Positions 13,395 to 20,480 of a stretch of DNA of 57,777 nucleotides are shown piece by piece. Numbering within the stretch: the first letter of the stretch is position 1; each line of letters starts with the position of its first letter. Source of the DNA: a virus; IMG/VR virus record IMGVR_UViG_3300005841_000005, positions 1 through 57,777 of that record. One strand, 5' to 3'. The translations under genes and the position numbers were made by a program. The notes beneath the pieces are model-generated. The model ran no database searches and was not told where the DNA came from. It was given only the letters and a program-made list of their open reading frames with translations.

Positions 13395-13696
13395 GGCTGC
13401 AACGGGACGACCGCAATTATGAACGATGACCGAATGACCATACGCCCGTCGTCAAGGACCTCAGCGCCCTCGGTGAAGCTCTCGCAGATAACCCGGTCGC
13501 CCGGAGAGCACTCAACGCAGTTTAGAACGCCCTTCCTGTTTCTGCGACCGGGTCCAACAGCGAGCACCCGGAATTCCTTGAGTCCTCCGGTGTTGTAGTC
13601 ATCCATCGCCACCGGAGGCAGCAAAATGCCACCGGTAGTCGATGCCTTGGCGTTCTTCACGCGCTCAACCAGTATGTGATCGCCGAGTAGCTTCAT
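13382..13696 (-). CDS. GroES-like co-chaperonin (Cpn10), 104 aa
   Basis: Co-chaperonin lid that would cap the host GroEL ring to fold phage proteins in the cytoplasm, as gp31 does for T4. The sequence opens with MKLLGDHILVERVKNAKAST and has the mobile-loop-like TTGGILLPPVA followed by the barrel motif FRVLAVGPGRRN, then GDRVICESF. Length (about 100 aa) is normal for Cpn10. No GroEL partner is seen in the window, so it must act with the host chaperonin. It lies among small unknown genes, with 12-32-nt overlaps on both sides. Confidence 0.85.
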   Translation of the reverse strand: MKLLGDHILVERVKNAKASTTGGILLPPVAMDDYNTGGLKEFRVLAVGPGRRNRKGVLNCVECSPGDRVICESFTEGAEVLDDGRMVIRSSFIIAVVPLQPCSK

Positions 13697-13877
13697 TGTG
13701 AATCTTGTCCAGTTTTTTGATTATGTTCTTGAGTGAGCCCTTAACGGAGAAGGTCAGCTCGTCGGTGGCTAGAATGGTCTGATCTTTCTCGGTAGAGCTG
13801 GCCACCTCGATAATGTGACGGTGGTTAATCCATAGATCAACCCCGTCCGGATTGGTGAATTTTGTCAGGAATTTCAT
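13665..13877 (-). CDS. FlbD-like small protein, 70 aa
   Basis: The start at 13875-13877 (MKFLTKFTNPDGVDLWINHR) overlaps the upstream stop as ATGA; a longer in-frame start would read through the neighbour. The pattern 'lT...G...winh..I..v......T.i.......v.gsl..ii.kl' resembles FlbD proteins of flagellar operons, a small beta-rich fold also seen alone in phages. Role here unknown. Confidence 0.6.
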   Translation of the reverse strand: MKFLTKFTNPDGVDLWINHRHIIEVASSTEKDQTILATDELTFSVKGSLKNIIKKLDKIHNEATRRSHTG

Positions 13878-14227
13878 GCCTTCGAGTAGTATTTGGAATT
13901 GCTGGCTTTCCAATCTTCCTGCCAGTTCCAGTTGTCCTCGACGTATTGCTGGAAGTCCTGATGGGTCAGCTCGATGACTTCGTCCACTGACAGGCCGAGC
14001 ATGTTCAGCACGGTATCGTAGTCATCGGTGTGGTCCTTGGGGCAGACGTCGTAAATCCGGATTTGGATGCGCTCACCCCGGTTGATGGCATCCAGTGCCA
14101 GATTCAGGTTCTTGACGCACTCTTCCCGGTAGCCGTGGAACGCCTTCTCGTATAGGTCACGATGGGCGTTTCGGTTCTTGGTGACGACCTCGACGAGGTC
14201 TGATTTCTTGATGTTGACGGTTCTCAT
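13874..14227 (-). CDS. conserved-looking phage protein, 117 aa
   Basis: Charged, helical N-terminal region (VTKNRNAHRDLYEKAFHGYR), a central beta segment IQIRIYDVCPKDHTDDYDTV, then helices ending in DNWNWQEDWKASNSKYYSKA. The general pattern (YEKA..GY......L......l..g......I...P..H..dYd..i.ml..s.d..I.L....F..YV.D.W.W...F) is one I recognise from many tailed phages, but no function is known. Confidence 0.75.
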   Translation of the reverse strand: MRTVNIKKSDLVEVVTKNRNAHRDLYEKAFHGYREECVKNLNLALDAINRGERIQIRIYDVCPKDHTDDYDTVLNMLGLSVDEVIELTHQDFQQYVEDNWNWQEDWKASNSKYYSKA

Positions 14228-14628
14228 TACTTGATGCGGGTTGTTCTGCCAGCTTCGAGCAGTGGCAGGTTTGCTTCGGTGGGGATATACACCACGGTTT
14301 TATCCACGTCCTTGCCAGCGACCTCAGTTATCCAGAGGTAGCGCAGGTAGGCATCGTTGTTCTTGAGGCTCTCCCCAATGATCTGATTGGCTTGGGCCAC
14401 TCCCTTGGCCCGGGCGACTTCGGCCTCGGCCAGCAGTGACGCCGATTCCATCTTGGCCTTGGCCTCGGCGACGGCCACTTCCTTGGAGGCTTGGGCATGG
14501 GCCAGCAATGCCTGACCCCCGAGTCTCTGCACATAGACCCGGTATTGAGGCATGGCCCACAGGAGGCCAAACAAAATGGCTGCTGCCACGATTACGATGC
14601 TGATTACTGGTAGTGTTGACTTGTTCAT
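14227..14628 (-). CDS. prohibitin/SPFH-like membrane protein, truncated form (133 aa)
   Basis: The start at 14626-14628 overlaps the upstream stop as ATGA. An N-terminal membrane segment (PVISIVIVAAAILFGLLWAM) is followed by an Ala/Glu/Lys coiled coil (AQASKEVAVAEAKAKMESAS; LAEAEVARAKGVAQANQIIG) and the tail LRYLWITEVAGKDVDKTVVYIPTEANLPLLEAG. This is the coiled-coil plus C-terminal end of the SPFH/prohibitin family without the beta-rich SPFH head. It would sit in the inner membrane and form oligomers. Host homologues organise membrane domains and proteases, and a short phage copy might poison or recruit them. Confidence 0.7.
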   Translation of the reverse strand: MNKSTLPVISIVIVAAAILFGLLWAMPQYRVYVQRLGGQALLAHAQASKEVAVAEAKAKMESASLLAEAEVARAKGVAQANQIIGESLKNNDAYLRYLWITEVAGKDVDKTVVYIPTEANLPLLEAGRTTRIK

Positions 14629-15077
14629 GATGTGGTCTGCGGTAGTTGCTTGAAGCCGCCGTGGGCTAGCGACTGGTAATACGACTGTTTTCCGTCCCAC
14701 AGGAACGCCATGAAGAGTTCCCGGAAATCTGCCTGCTTGAGCTTGATGAGACTCATCTGGACCTGAACCCAGTCCTGCTGGATTTTCCAAGCGCATCGGG
14801 CCGCCTGATCTCGGAAGTCCTCTTTCTTGAGCCGTGGCTGCTTTCGATTGCCAACGTAATCCTTCCACATGACGTCATGGACCTCGTCCACCTTGGCCGG
14901 AAGCCGGATGGTGTAACGGCTGGGGCCAATCTCGATGTGAAAGAAGATCGCCACCGGGATGCCGCCCTCATACTGCTTGCTGATTCCGGACACGCCGCAC
15001 GAGGCCAGATAGGCTTCGATGTAGCTGATGGTCGTTGAGGCCGGGACGCTCGATGTGTAGTTCTTCAGGTTGCTCAT
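14625..15077 (-). CDS. conserved-looking phage protein, 150 aa
   Basis: Contains TISYIEAYLASCGVSGISKQ, then IPVAIFFHIEIGPSRYTIRL and QAARCAWKIQQDWVQVQMSL. The order matches a hypothetical protein seen in many tailed phages (membrane-proximal genes are not implied). It is second in the leftward operon after the HTH regulator and overlaps it by 4 nt. Function unknown. Confidence 0.75.
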   Translation of the reverse strand: MSNLKNYTSSVPASTTISYIEAYLASCGVSGISKQYEGGIPVAIFFHIEIGPSRYTIRLPAKVDEVHDVMWKDYVGNRKQPRLKKEDFRDQAARCAWKIQQDWVQVQMSLIKLKQADFRELFMAFLWDGKQSYYQSLAHGGFKQLPQTTS

Positions 15078-15313
15078 TTATTCGTCTGAACCGCACGGCG
15101 GTAGGCCATGATCAATGGCTCGGACCACTTGCGATTCCCTTTCTCCAGCCCGGAAATGTAGGGCGGGGTGAAGCCCATGCTGTGGGCGATCGTCTTTTGA
15201 CGGATACCGGCTGCCTCACGCAAAGAGCGCATGGATTTGCCGACTTCCTCGTTGTTCAGCTCCCGGCCTGAGCCCGAGCAACAACGACATGACTTGGTGG
15301 TAATACTAATCAC
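15074..15313 (-). CDS. Xre-family HTH regulator with N-terminal Cys motif, 79 aa, GTG start
   Basis: Likely transcription regulator controlling the divergent switch at 15.3-15.4 kb. Residues about 32-79 form a Cro/C1-type helix-turn-helix (MRSLREAAGIRQKTIAHSMG, then FTPPYISGLEKGNRKWSEPL). A short CRCCSGSGREL before it suggests a small metal site. The GTG at 15311-15313 is chosen because it includes this motif, which is typical of the phage sub-family; an internal ATG would start the bare HTH. Operator-like dyads lie directly upstream, so autoregulation is likely. Confidence 0.75.
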   Translation of the reverse strand: MISITTKSCRCCSGSGRELNNEEVGKSMRSLREAAGIRQKTIAHSMGFTPPYISGLEKGNRKWSEPLIMAYRRAVQTNK

Positions 15314-15391
15314 TCCACGAGATTTACCAGCGCGGTAATTTTGTGGCAAGCAATACTTGCAAAAATTTACCGAGCAGTTTACAAGCGTGGT
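15296..15391. promoter_or_regulatory. divergent control region with repeated TTTAC-N7-GGTA operators
   Basis: Two similar dyads, TTTACCAGCGCGGTAAT (15323-15339) and TTTACAAGCGTGGTATG (15378-15394), agree in most positions, with a further TTTACC half-site at 15366-15371 and GGTAA at 15299-15303. On the plus strand TTGCAA (15358-15363), 16 bases, then TACAAG (15380-15385) is a promoter-like pair whose start would fall about at the ATG at 15392, implying a leaderless mRNA. The HTH protein next door is the natural ligand. Confidence 0.6.
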
Positions 15392-16105
15392 ATGCCGAGT
15401 CGATTGAAGAATAGAAACGGACAGATACCCAACGGTCTGAGGTTTCTCGTCCCCGAAACCAACTGGCAGCCGCCCCGGTATGCGAGTTTCACCACCATCG
15501 TCAACGGACTGATCGCTCACCGACGCGGTCGCCCCGATCTGGTGGCCTCCAAGGGATGGTCGCTGGACTACGACACCGTGGCCGAAGAAGTTGATGCCTT
15601 CAACGCAATGATCTGCGTGCGCCACGGCTGGACCGATTACATCATGGGCGATGAAGGAGTCGCCCCGACCCCAAAACCCCAAGCCCTGCTCCAGCAGGAG
15701 AAGTCCGTCATAGCGGCTGCTGCGGTAAGGGCTAAGAAAATCTGGGCTGGTGTCAAAACTTCCAACGAGTGGATTGATTCCGGAACTCCACCCGTCCCCA
15801 AGGAGACCTCGGAATCCCGAGCTCTGGTGTGCGCCAAGTGCCCCAAAAACGGCAAAGGCGACTGGACCGCATGGTTCACCCAGCCCGCCTCGGAGGTGAT
15901 CGGCAAGCAGCTTGAGCGCATCTCCGGCATGAAGCTGACGACCACGGTGGACGCGGTGTTGCAGGTCTGCGAAGTCTGTCTTTGTCCGCTGAAGGTCAAG
16001 GTCCACACGCCGCTGCCCTACATCAAGAACCACACGACGCCGGAAACTTTAGCGGAGTTGAGTGCCGTTCCGAACTGCTGGATTCCCAAGGAAATCAACG
16101 CTTGA
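15392..16105 (+). CDS. Cys-motif protein, first gene of the late operon (237 aa)
   Basis: The start is the ATG giving MPSRLKNRNGQIPNGLRFLV; an upstream TTG frame runs through the control region. The N-terminal half is globular (PPRYASFTTIVNGLIAHRRG, then WSLDYDTVAEEVDAFNAMIC). The C-terminal half has CAKCPKNGKGD and CEVCLCPLKVKVHTPLPYI, a likely zinc domain. It is possibly leaderless. It is conserved-looking in phages of this kind, but its function is unknown. Confidence 0.75.
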   Translation: MPSRLKNRNGQIPNGLRFLVPETNWQPPRYASFTTIVNGLIAHRRGRPDLVASKGWSLDYDTVAEEVDAFNAMICVRHGWTDYIMGDEGVAPTPKPQALLQQEKSVIAAAAVRAKKIWAGVKTSNEWIDSGTPPVPKETSESRALVCAKCPKNGKGDWTAWFTQPASEVIGKQLERISGMKLTTTVDAVLQVCEVCLCPLKVKVHTPLPYIKNHTTPETLAELSAVPNCWIPKEINA

Positions 16106-16581
16106 GCCTAGCCATCCTGACGCCGCAGGGGCAGATATACGCCGCCGACCAGATCGAGGCTGCCCGCATTGTTTTCTTGAGAGGAAGTGCGAGATTCGTC
16201 CACACCAATCTCAAGGAGAAGGCCATCATCGACGGTGTTATCGTGGAGGACGGTATCATCGTCGGGGTGGCTGAAATAAAGACAAGGGAGACCACCCTGT
16301 CAACGCTCTGGACTTCGTTCAATAACGAGTGGTTGATTACTGCCAACAAGATCGACTTCCTCAAGACCGCCTCGATTCTGTTCGACGCTCCGGGCTATGG
16401 CATCCTCTACCTGAAGCCGGACAAGATGTGCCTGATGGTCAAAATAACCGACGAGTCTGGAGCTATATGCTGTGATTACTACCGTGAGGAAACCGTAACC
16501 CAAGCCACCTGCAATGGCGGGACGGCAACCCGGGTGAACGCCTTCATCAACATGAGCAAGGCCAAGCATTTTCACCAATGA
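16102..16581 (+). CDS. putative PD-(D/E)XK nuclease-like protein, 159 aa, TTG start
   Basis: The start is a TTG at 16102 overlapping the upstream stop as TTGA, behind AAGGAA. Residues around 45-60 read IDGVIVEDGIIVGVAEIKTR, the D...ExK arrangement of the PD-(D/E)XK core, and a following YGILYLKPDKMCLMVKI fits a later strand. The family is used by phages for Holliday-junction or replication-fork cleavage, and by Cas4-like enzymes. The substrate cannot be told. Confidence 0.6.
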   Translation: MSLAILTPQGQIYAADQIEAARIVFLRGSARFVHTNLKEKAIIDGVIVEDGIIVGVAEIKTRETTLSTLWTSFNNEWLITANKIDFLKTASILFDAPGYGILYLKPDKMCLMVKITDESGAICCDYYREETVTQATCNGGTATRVNAFINMSKAKHFHQ

Positions 16582-17219
16582 ACGTAGGGATTGTGTATGT
16601 TCACCCGAGGCCGGGAATGCGAACCTACGTGCCTGCCGCACGCCGGTTCAAGGACTCCTACCTGACGAACCCGCCCGGTGGCACGCCGCATCGGGTTCAT
16701 GTGATCATCAATGGGGACGATCAGGCCCGACAGAACGACGTGAACACGTTCAAGCCGCTGCCGGTGACCTTCTACGCCCACGACAACTGGGGCAAGGACA
16801 TCGGCGCGTTCCAGAAGGCCGCACGGGAAATCCCCTGTGACCTGATGGTGTTCTGCGGGTCGCACGTCCACTTCCGTCACCCCGGATGGCTCGACGTGAT
16901 GGTCAATGCCTACGAGCGCAACGGCCCGGGAATCTACGGAGCTTACGCCTTCAACGAGCCCAACCCGCACATCCGGACGACCTGCTTCTGGATGCCACCG
17001 CAACTCTTCAACGCCTACCCGCACGCCGTCGGCAACGAGTTCCGCTATGAGTTCGAGCACGGGGCGAGTCACAGCATCGTGAAGTGGGTGATTGACTCCG
17101 GGTTCAACGCATGGATGGTGACGTGGAAGGGCATCTATCCGCCCGCCTCGTGGCGGCACGTTGAGAACCCCGAAGCCGTGGTGCTGGACCAGCACTCTGA
17201 CCGGATTGGATACAAATGA
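16578..17219 (+). CDS. glycosyltransferase-like protein A, 213 aa
   Basis: Contains NVGIVYVHPRPGMRTYVPAA, then HRVHVIINGDDQARQNDVNT, and the later DNWGKDIGAFQKAAREIPCD ... LMVFCGSHVHFRHPGWLDVM. This resembles the GT-A/rhamnan-synthesis type of glycosyltransferase in which 'D.G.d.gAf......' and 'D.fv.......' recur. It would act on a sugar-nucleotide donor in the cytoplasm. It starts a cassette of sugar genes. Confidence 0.65.
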   Translation: MNVGIVYVHPRPGMRTYVPAARRFKDSYLTNPPGGTPHRVHVIINGDDQARQNDVNTFKPLPVTFYAHDNWGKDIGAFQKAAREIPCDLMVFCGSHVHFRHPGWLDVMVNAYERNGPGIYGAYAFNEPNPHIRTTCFWMPPQLFNAYPHAVGNEFRYEFEHGASHSIVKWVIDSGFNAWMVTWKGIYPPASWRHVENPEAVVLDQHSDRIGYK

Positions 17220-17482
17220 AAAAGCGAGCCATCCATACGTTCGTGTTCAAAAAGAACGGACCGGCGATAATTGTCAAAGTGGCCGTTCACCCCAAGTTCG
17301 CCCTGATAGCTTGGAACATTCCCAAGGTGGCCTACGATTGGATTGCTGACGACAGCCGGGACGGCTACGACTGGGACTTTGACCAGTTCGAGACCGACGT
17401 GAACCAGTGCTACGGCCTGCACCTTCCAGTGAAGGAGATTTGGTTGTGCGGTCACGTAATGGAGTTCGACCCTGTTTTATGA
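17216..17482 (+). CDS. unknown 88-aa protein
   Basis: Strand-rich sequence (RAIHTFVFKKNGPAIIVKVA, then FALIAWNIPKVAYDWIADDS) with a C-terminal KEIWLCGHVMEFDPVL. It overlaps both glycan-cassette neighbours by 4 nt, so it is probably part of the same pathway or an inserted structural protein. No domain is recognised. Confidence 0.65.
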   Translation: MKKRAIHTFVFKKNGPAIIVKVAVHPKFALIAWNIPKVAYDWIADDSRDGYDWDFDQFETDVNQCYGLHLPVKEIWLCGHVMEFDPVL

Positions 17483-17781
17483 ACCGAAGATCATTCTTTG
17501 CCAAGCTGGCAGTCGCTGCTGCGGGATTCACTATCCTGCCGCCAGCGACGACGTATGACCGCATCTGGAGAGTCCCATTCAAGAACCGTAAGTGGATTCC
17601 AAACCCGGAGTGGGAGGCGGCGGAGTATGAGATCAGGCTTATGGGCAGGCCAGACATGGCTCTAATTGAAAGTGGATACGTTTCGTGTAGAGCCTTGGCC
17701 TTTGATCTCTACGAGCCACTGATCAGATACCGCAGGGAGAACCAAGTTCTCATTGAGGTTCCGAGGTGGATAAAATCGTGA
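17479..17781 (+). CDS. protein with Tat-type signal peptide, 100 aa
   Basis: The N terminus MNRRSFFAKLAVAAAGFTIL is a textbook twin-arginine signal (RRSFFA, hydrophobic core) followed by PPATTYD, a possible cleavage zone. The mature part is short and acidic/aromatic (EWEAAEYEIRLMGRPDMALI). If used, the host Tat system would export it folded, which is unusual for a phage protein. Role unknown. Confidence 0.65.
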   Translation: MNRRSFFAKLAVAAAGFTILPPATTYDRIWRVPFKNRKWIPNPEWEAAEYEIRLMGRPDMALIESGYVSCRALAFDLYEPLIRYRRENQVLIEVPRWIKS

Positions 17782-18428
17782 AGCCCATAGCCATTTTCTA
17801 CCACATCTACCTCGGAGGTCCGGGCGTTCATCCCTGTGACCCGGGAATTGTAACCGGAATCGTTACAGAACAATTATCGGCGCTGCACGCCAGCGGACTA
17901 ATGGGCTCTACGAAGCTGTTCCACATCGGGGTCAACGGCTCGGACGAGGACGTGTTCATGGTCAAGTCGATGGAGCCGCTGGCGAGCGTGAACAAGAACC
18001 TTCCCGGCGTTGGAGAGCTTCCAACGATGAAGGTCATGCAGGACTGGTGCAAGGCGACGCCCGGCTGGAACGTGCTCTACCTGCACACCAAGGGGGCGAT
18101 TCACGGCGGCAACCCCACGATGGCTCAGTGGCGGCACTGCATGGAGTCGGCCTGCATCTGGAGCTGGAAGCAATGCGTTCACGATCTGGAGGAGGGCGGC
18201 ATCGAGTCCTGCGGGGCTCACTGGCTGACTCCGGAGGCCATGCCCTTCATTGGCAACACCGCCTACTGGGGTGGAAACTTCTGGTGGTCCACCAGCGATT
18301 TTCTTAGCACTCTTCCCATAATCGACGTAAACCTGACCCGCCACGAGGCGGAGGTCTGGATTGGTAGAGGGCCAAGACGACCCCGGGTGCGGGATTACCG
18401 CCCCCATTTCCCAATGGCAGGATGCTGA
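17778..18428 (+). CDS. glycosyltransferase-like protein B, 216 aa
   Basis: The start is the GTG at 17778 (GTGA overlap with the upstream stop), giving MKPIAIFYHIYLGG; the alternative GTG four codons earlier is possible. It has VLYLHTKGAIHGGNPTMAQW, HCMESACIWSWKQCVHDLEE and CGAHWLTPEAMPFIGNTAYW, resembling the capsular-polysaccharide/exosortase-type sugar-handling proteins in which 'YLHtKG.s' and 'GgNfWW' recur. It is probably a GT-A fold enzyme in the cytoplasm. Confidence 0.65.
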   Translation: MKPIAIFYHIYLGGPGVHPCDPGIVTGIVTEQLSALHASGLMGSTKLFHIGVNGSDEDVFMVKSMEPLASVNKNLPGVGELPTMKVMQDWCKATPGWNVLYLHTKGAIHGGNPTMAQWRHCMESACIWSWKQCVHDLEEGGIESCGAHWLTPEAMPFIGNTAYWGGNFWWSTSDFLSTLPIIDVNLTRHEAEVWIGRGPRRPRVRDYRPHFPMAGC

Positions 18429-18429
18429 T

Positions 18430-19032
18430 ATGACAAATCACGTAATAACCCCGCTCAACCGGTTCGAGAACTTCGGCAGGCTGTGCGAGCTGCTGCGCCC
18501 CCAAGGCATCCAGTGGCACGTCATCACCGACCAAGGCGCCACCAAGATCATCCCTGAAGAGCCGTGGATTCACTCTTACAACATGATCAATACGGACGGC
18601 CCGTTCTGGGCTCGGTGCAACGCCTCGATCAACTGGTTTCTGGACCGTCATTCCCTCTACCCCGGAGATCGCTACGGAATCATGAACGACGACGATGCTT
18701 ACGAGGAGGGGTTCTTCGAGAAAACCGACCAGTTCCCGAGCGAGTGCATCGTGGTCTCGATGAAGCGTGGCAACCGGATTCCGCCCGACACCGGTCCGGA
18801 GCGGGCTCACGGATTCAACACGCTGGTCGCTGCCCCGGAGAACATGAAGATCGGCAGCGTCGGCGTGGAGCAGTTGCTGGTCAGTGGCCGCATCCTGAGT
18901 CAGTGCCGCTTGCCCATCCACATCTGCGGTGACGGCATGTGGATTGAATACATCAAGGCCACGCAACCGATCGTCTATATCCCGGATGCCTTCGCCCTGT
19001 TCAACTACCTTGAGCCCGGGAGGTGGGATTGA
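18430..19032 (+). CDS. glycosyltransferase (GT-A-like) C, 200 aa
   Basis: Starts MTNHVITPLNRFENFGRLCE. GT-A features: QWHVITDQGATKIIPEE, RYGIMNDDDAYEEGFFEKTD (a D-D-D metal-binding cluster at about residues 91-94 typical of DxD enzymes), and later HICGDGMWIEYI. It likely transfers a sugar from a nucleotide donor. It is placed 1 nt after the stop of B. Confidence 0.7.
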   Translation: MTNHVITPLNRFENFGRLCELLRPQGIQWHVITDQGATKIIPEEPWIHSYNMINTDGPFWARCNASINWFLDRHSLYPGDRYGIMNDDDAYEEGFFEKTDQFPSECIVVSMKRGNRIPPDTGPERAHGFNTLVAAPENMKIGSVGVEQLLVSGRILSQCRLPIHICGDGMWIEYIKATQPIVYIPDAFALFNYLEPGRWD

Positions 19033-19544
19033 AGTCATACAGTCAGGCCGGTCAGGACCAGTTCGCTTGGGAGGCCAATGGCTTCCGGAAGAACGGAGTG
19101 TTCCTCGACATCGGCTGCAACGACCCGTTCATCCACAACAACACCGTAGCTCTGGAGAAGGTGGGCTGGATGGGTCTGTGCGTTGACATCGAGAACTTCG
19201 ACTACTCCAGTCGAAAGGCGAAGTTCCTGAAGGCTGACGCCAGCGTGGAGATTCCCGAGGTCACCGAGTTCATGAAAGGGTGGGAAGGTCTGATCAACTA
19301 CCTGTCTGTGGACTGCGACGAGATGAGCCTTGCTGCTCTGGTGTGGCTTACTCGAATCGGTCGATACCGGGCCATAACGGTGGAGCACGACCTCTACCGA
19401 CTCGGTCCGGACCGGAAGAACACCATCTACAACCTGCTTGACCTTGCGGGCTACGAGCGTTACCGGGAGGACGTGAAAGCGCCCAAGGCCGAGGGAATGC
19501 CGTGGAGTGAGCAGCCCTTCGAGGATTGGTATTTAATCGCATGA
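19029..19544 (+). CDS. FkbM-like methyltransferase, 171 aa, TTG start
   Basis: The start is the TTG at 19029 (TTGA overlap) behind a strong GGGAGG five bases away. The motif VFLDIGCNDPFIHNNTVALE is the SAM-binding 'fvDiGan.G...snt..lek.gW.G..vep' signature, and INYLSVDCDEMSLAALVWL the second acidic motif. The family methylates sugars or small acceptors; here it would decorate the glycan built by the flanking transferases. Confidence 0.8.
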   Translation: MKSYSQAGQDQFAWEANGFRKNGVFLDIGCNDPFIHNNTVALEKVGWMGLCVDIENFDYSSRKAKFLKADASVEIPEVTEFMKGWEGLINYLSVDCDEMSLAALVWLTRIGRYRAITVEHDLYRLGPDRKNTIYNLLDLAGYERYREDVKAPKAEGMPWSEQPFEDWYLIA

Positions 19545-20467
19545 AAATCCTGTTCGTGAACACCCGGGAGAAGGCGTGTGGTGTCCACCAGTATGGCGAG
19601 AGCCTGCACTACGTCATCCGTCACCACATCGCCAGCAGTGAGCACACGATCGCCGCAGGCAGCTTCGACAACCGGGACGAGTTCTTCAGTTGTGCGGCGG
19701 CGCTCCGGCCCGACGTCATCCTCTACAACTGGCAGGCTGGCATCGGCGGTTGGATGTCTCAGGCTCCGTTCGACCTGAACTGCCAGCAGGTGCTGGTCTA
19801 TCACGATCTTGAGGCCAACTTCAACCAGTTCGACGCCATCCTGTTCAGCGACCCGACGATGGCTCCCCACGGTAACTGGCATCCCATCGGCAGGCCGCTC
19901 CGCAACCAGATCAGCACCATGACTCGGATTTCCGAGGTGGCCACGATCGGGATAAACGGGTTCATCGGCGCATGGGCTCAGGTCGCCTTTTCCCACATCG
20001 CCAACCACTTTGACCGGGCTCACATCCGGATGCACCTGCCCTACGCCACCTATGGCGACGCTCAGGGGCACATGGCGCACAACGCCGCCCGGGAGTGTCA
20101 CGCTGCGCTGCCCGAGGGATTCACGATGGAGGTCAGCCACGAGTTCATGGAGTGGGACGACATGGTCCTGTCGCTGGCCAAGAACGACATCAACTGCTAC
20201 ATCCGTGACCCGGCGATGCACTGGCGCGGCGTATCCTCCGCCTGCGATGCGGCGATGTGCGCTCGAAAACCGATCGCCGTCAACTCGTGCGACGCCTTCC
20301 GTCACCTGCACGACTGTTCTCCCAGCATCCGGGTGGAGGACCGCACGATTCCCCAGATCATTCAGACCGGGTTGTCTCCTTTGGTGAAGAAATACGCCGA
20401 ATACGCACCGGACGTTGTCGGAGGTCAGGTGATGAAGGTTCTTGAGTCCTTGGTAAATAAGGCGTAG
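19541..20467 (+). CDS. glycosyltransferase (GT-B/GT4-like) D, 308 aa
   Basis: Starts MKILFVNTREKACGVHQYGE, the N-terminal strand-loop of GT-B enzymes. It continues with LRPDVILYNWQAGIGGWMSQ and an HDLEANF motif, and the C-terminal domain has PAMHWRGVSSACDAAMCARK, then PIAVNSCDAFRHLHD, equivalent to the donor-binding 'p....g.s.a..eAla...Pv' region. It ends the sugar cassette 13 nt before the portal gene. Confidence 0.75.
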   Translation: MKILFVNTREKACGVHQYGESLHYVIRHHIASSEHTIAAGSFDNRDEFFSCAAALRPDVILYNWQAGIGGWMSQAPFDLNCQQVLVYHDLEANFNQFDAILFSDPTMAPHGNWHPIGRPLRNQISTMTRISEVATIGINGFIGAWAQVAFSHIANHFDRAHIRMHLPYATYGDAQGHMAHNAARECHAALPEGFTMEVSHEFMEWDDMVLSLAKNDINCYIRDPAMHWRGVSSACDAAMCARKPIAVNSCDAFRHLHDCSPSIRVEDRTIPQIIQTGLSPLVKKYAEYAPDVVGGQVMKVLESLVNKA

Positions 20468-20480
20468 GAGTTGGGTCAGA

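Noticed and set aside
15637-16008. Extra minus-strand frames opposite the first late gene
   Set aside because: Antisense shadows; the zinc-motif protein on the plus strand explains the region.
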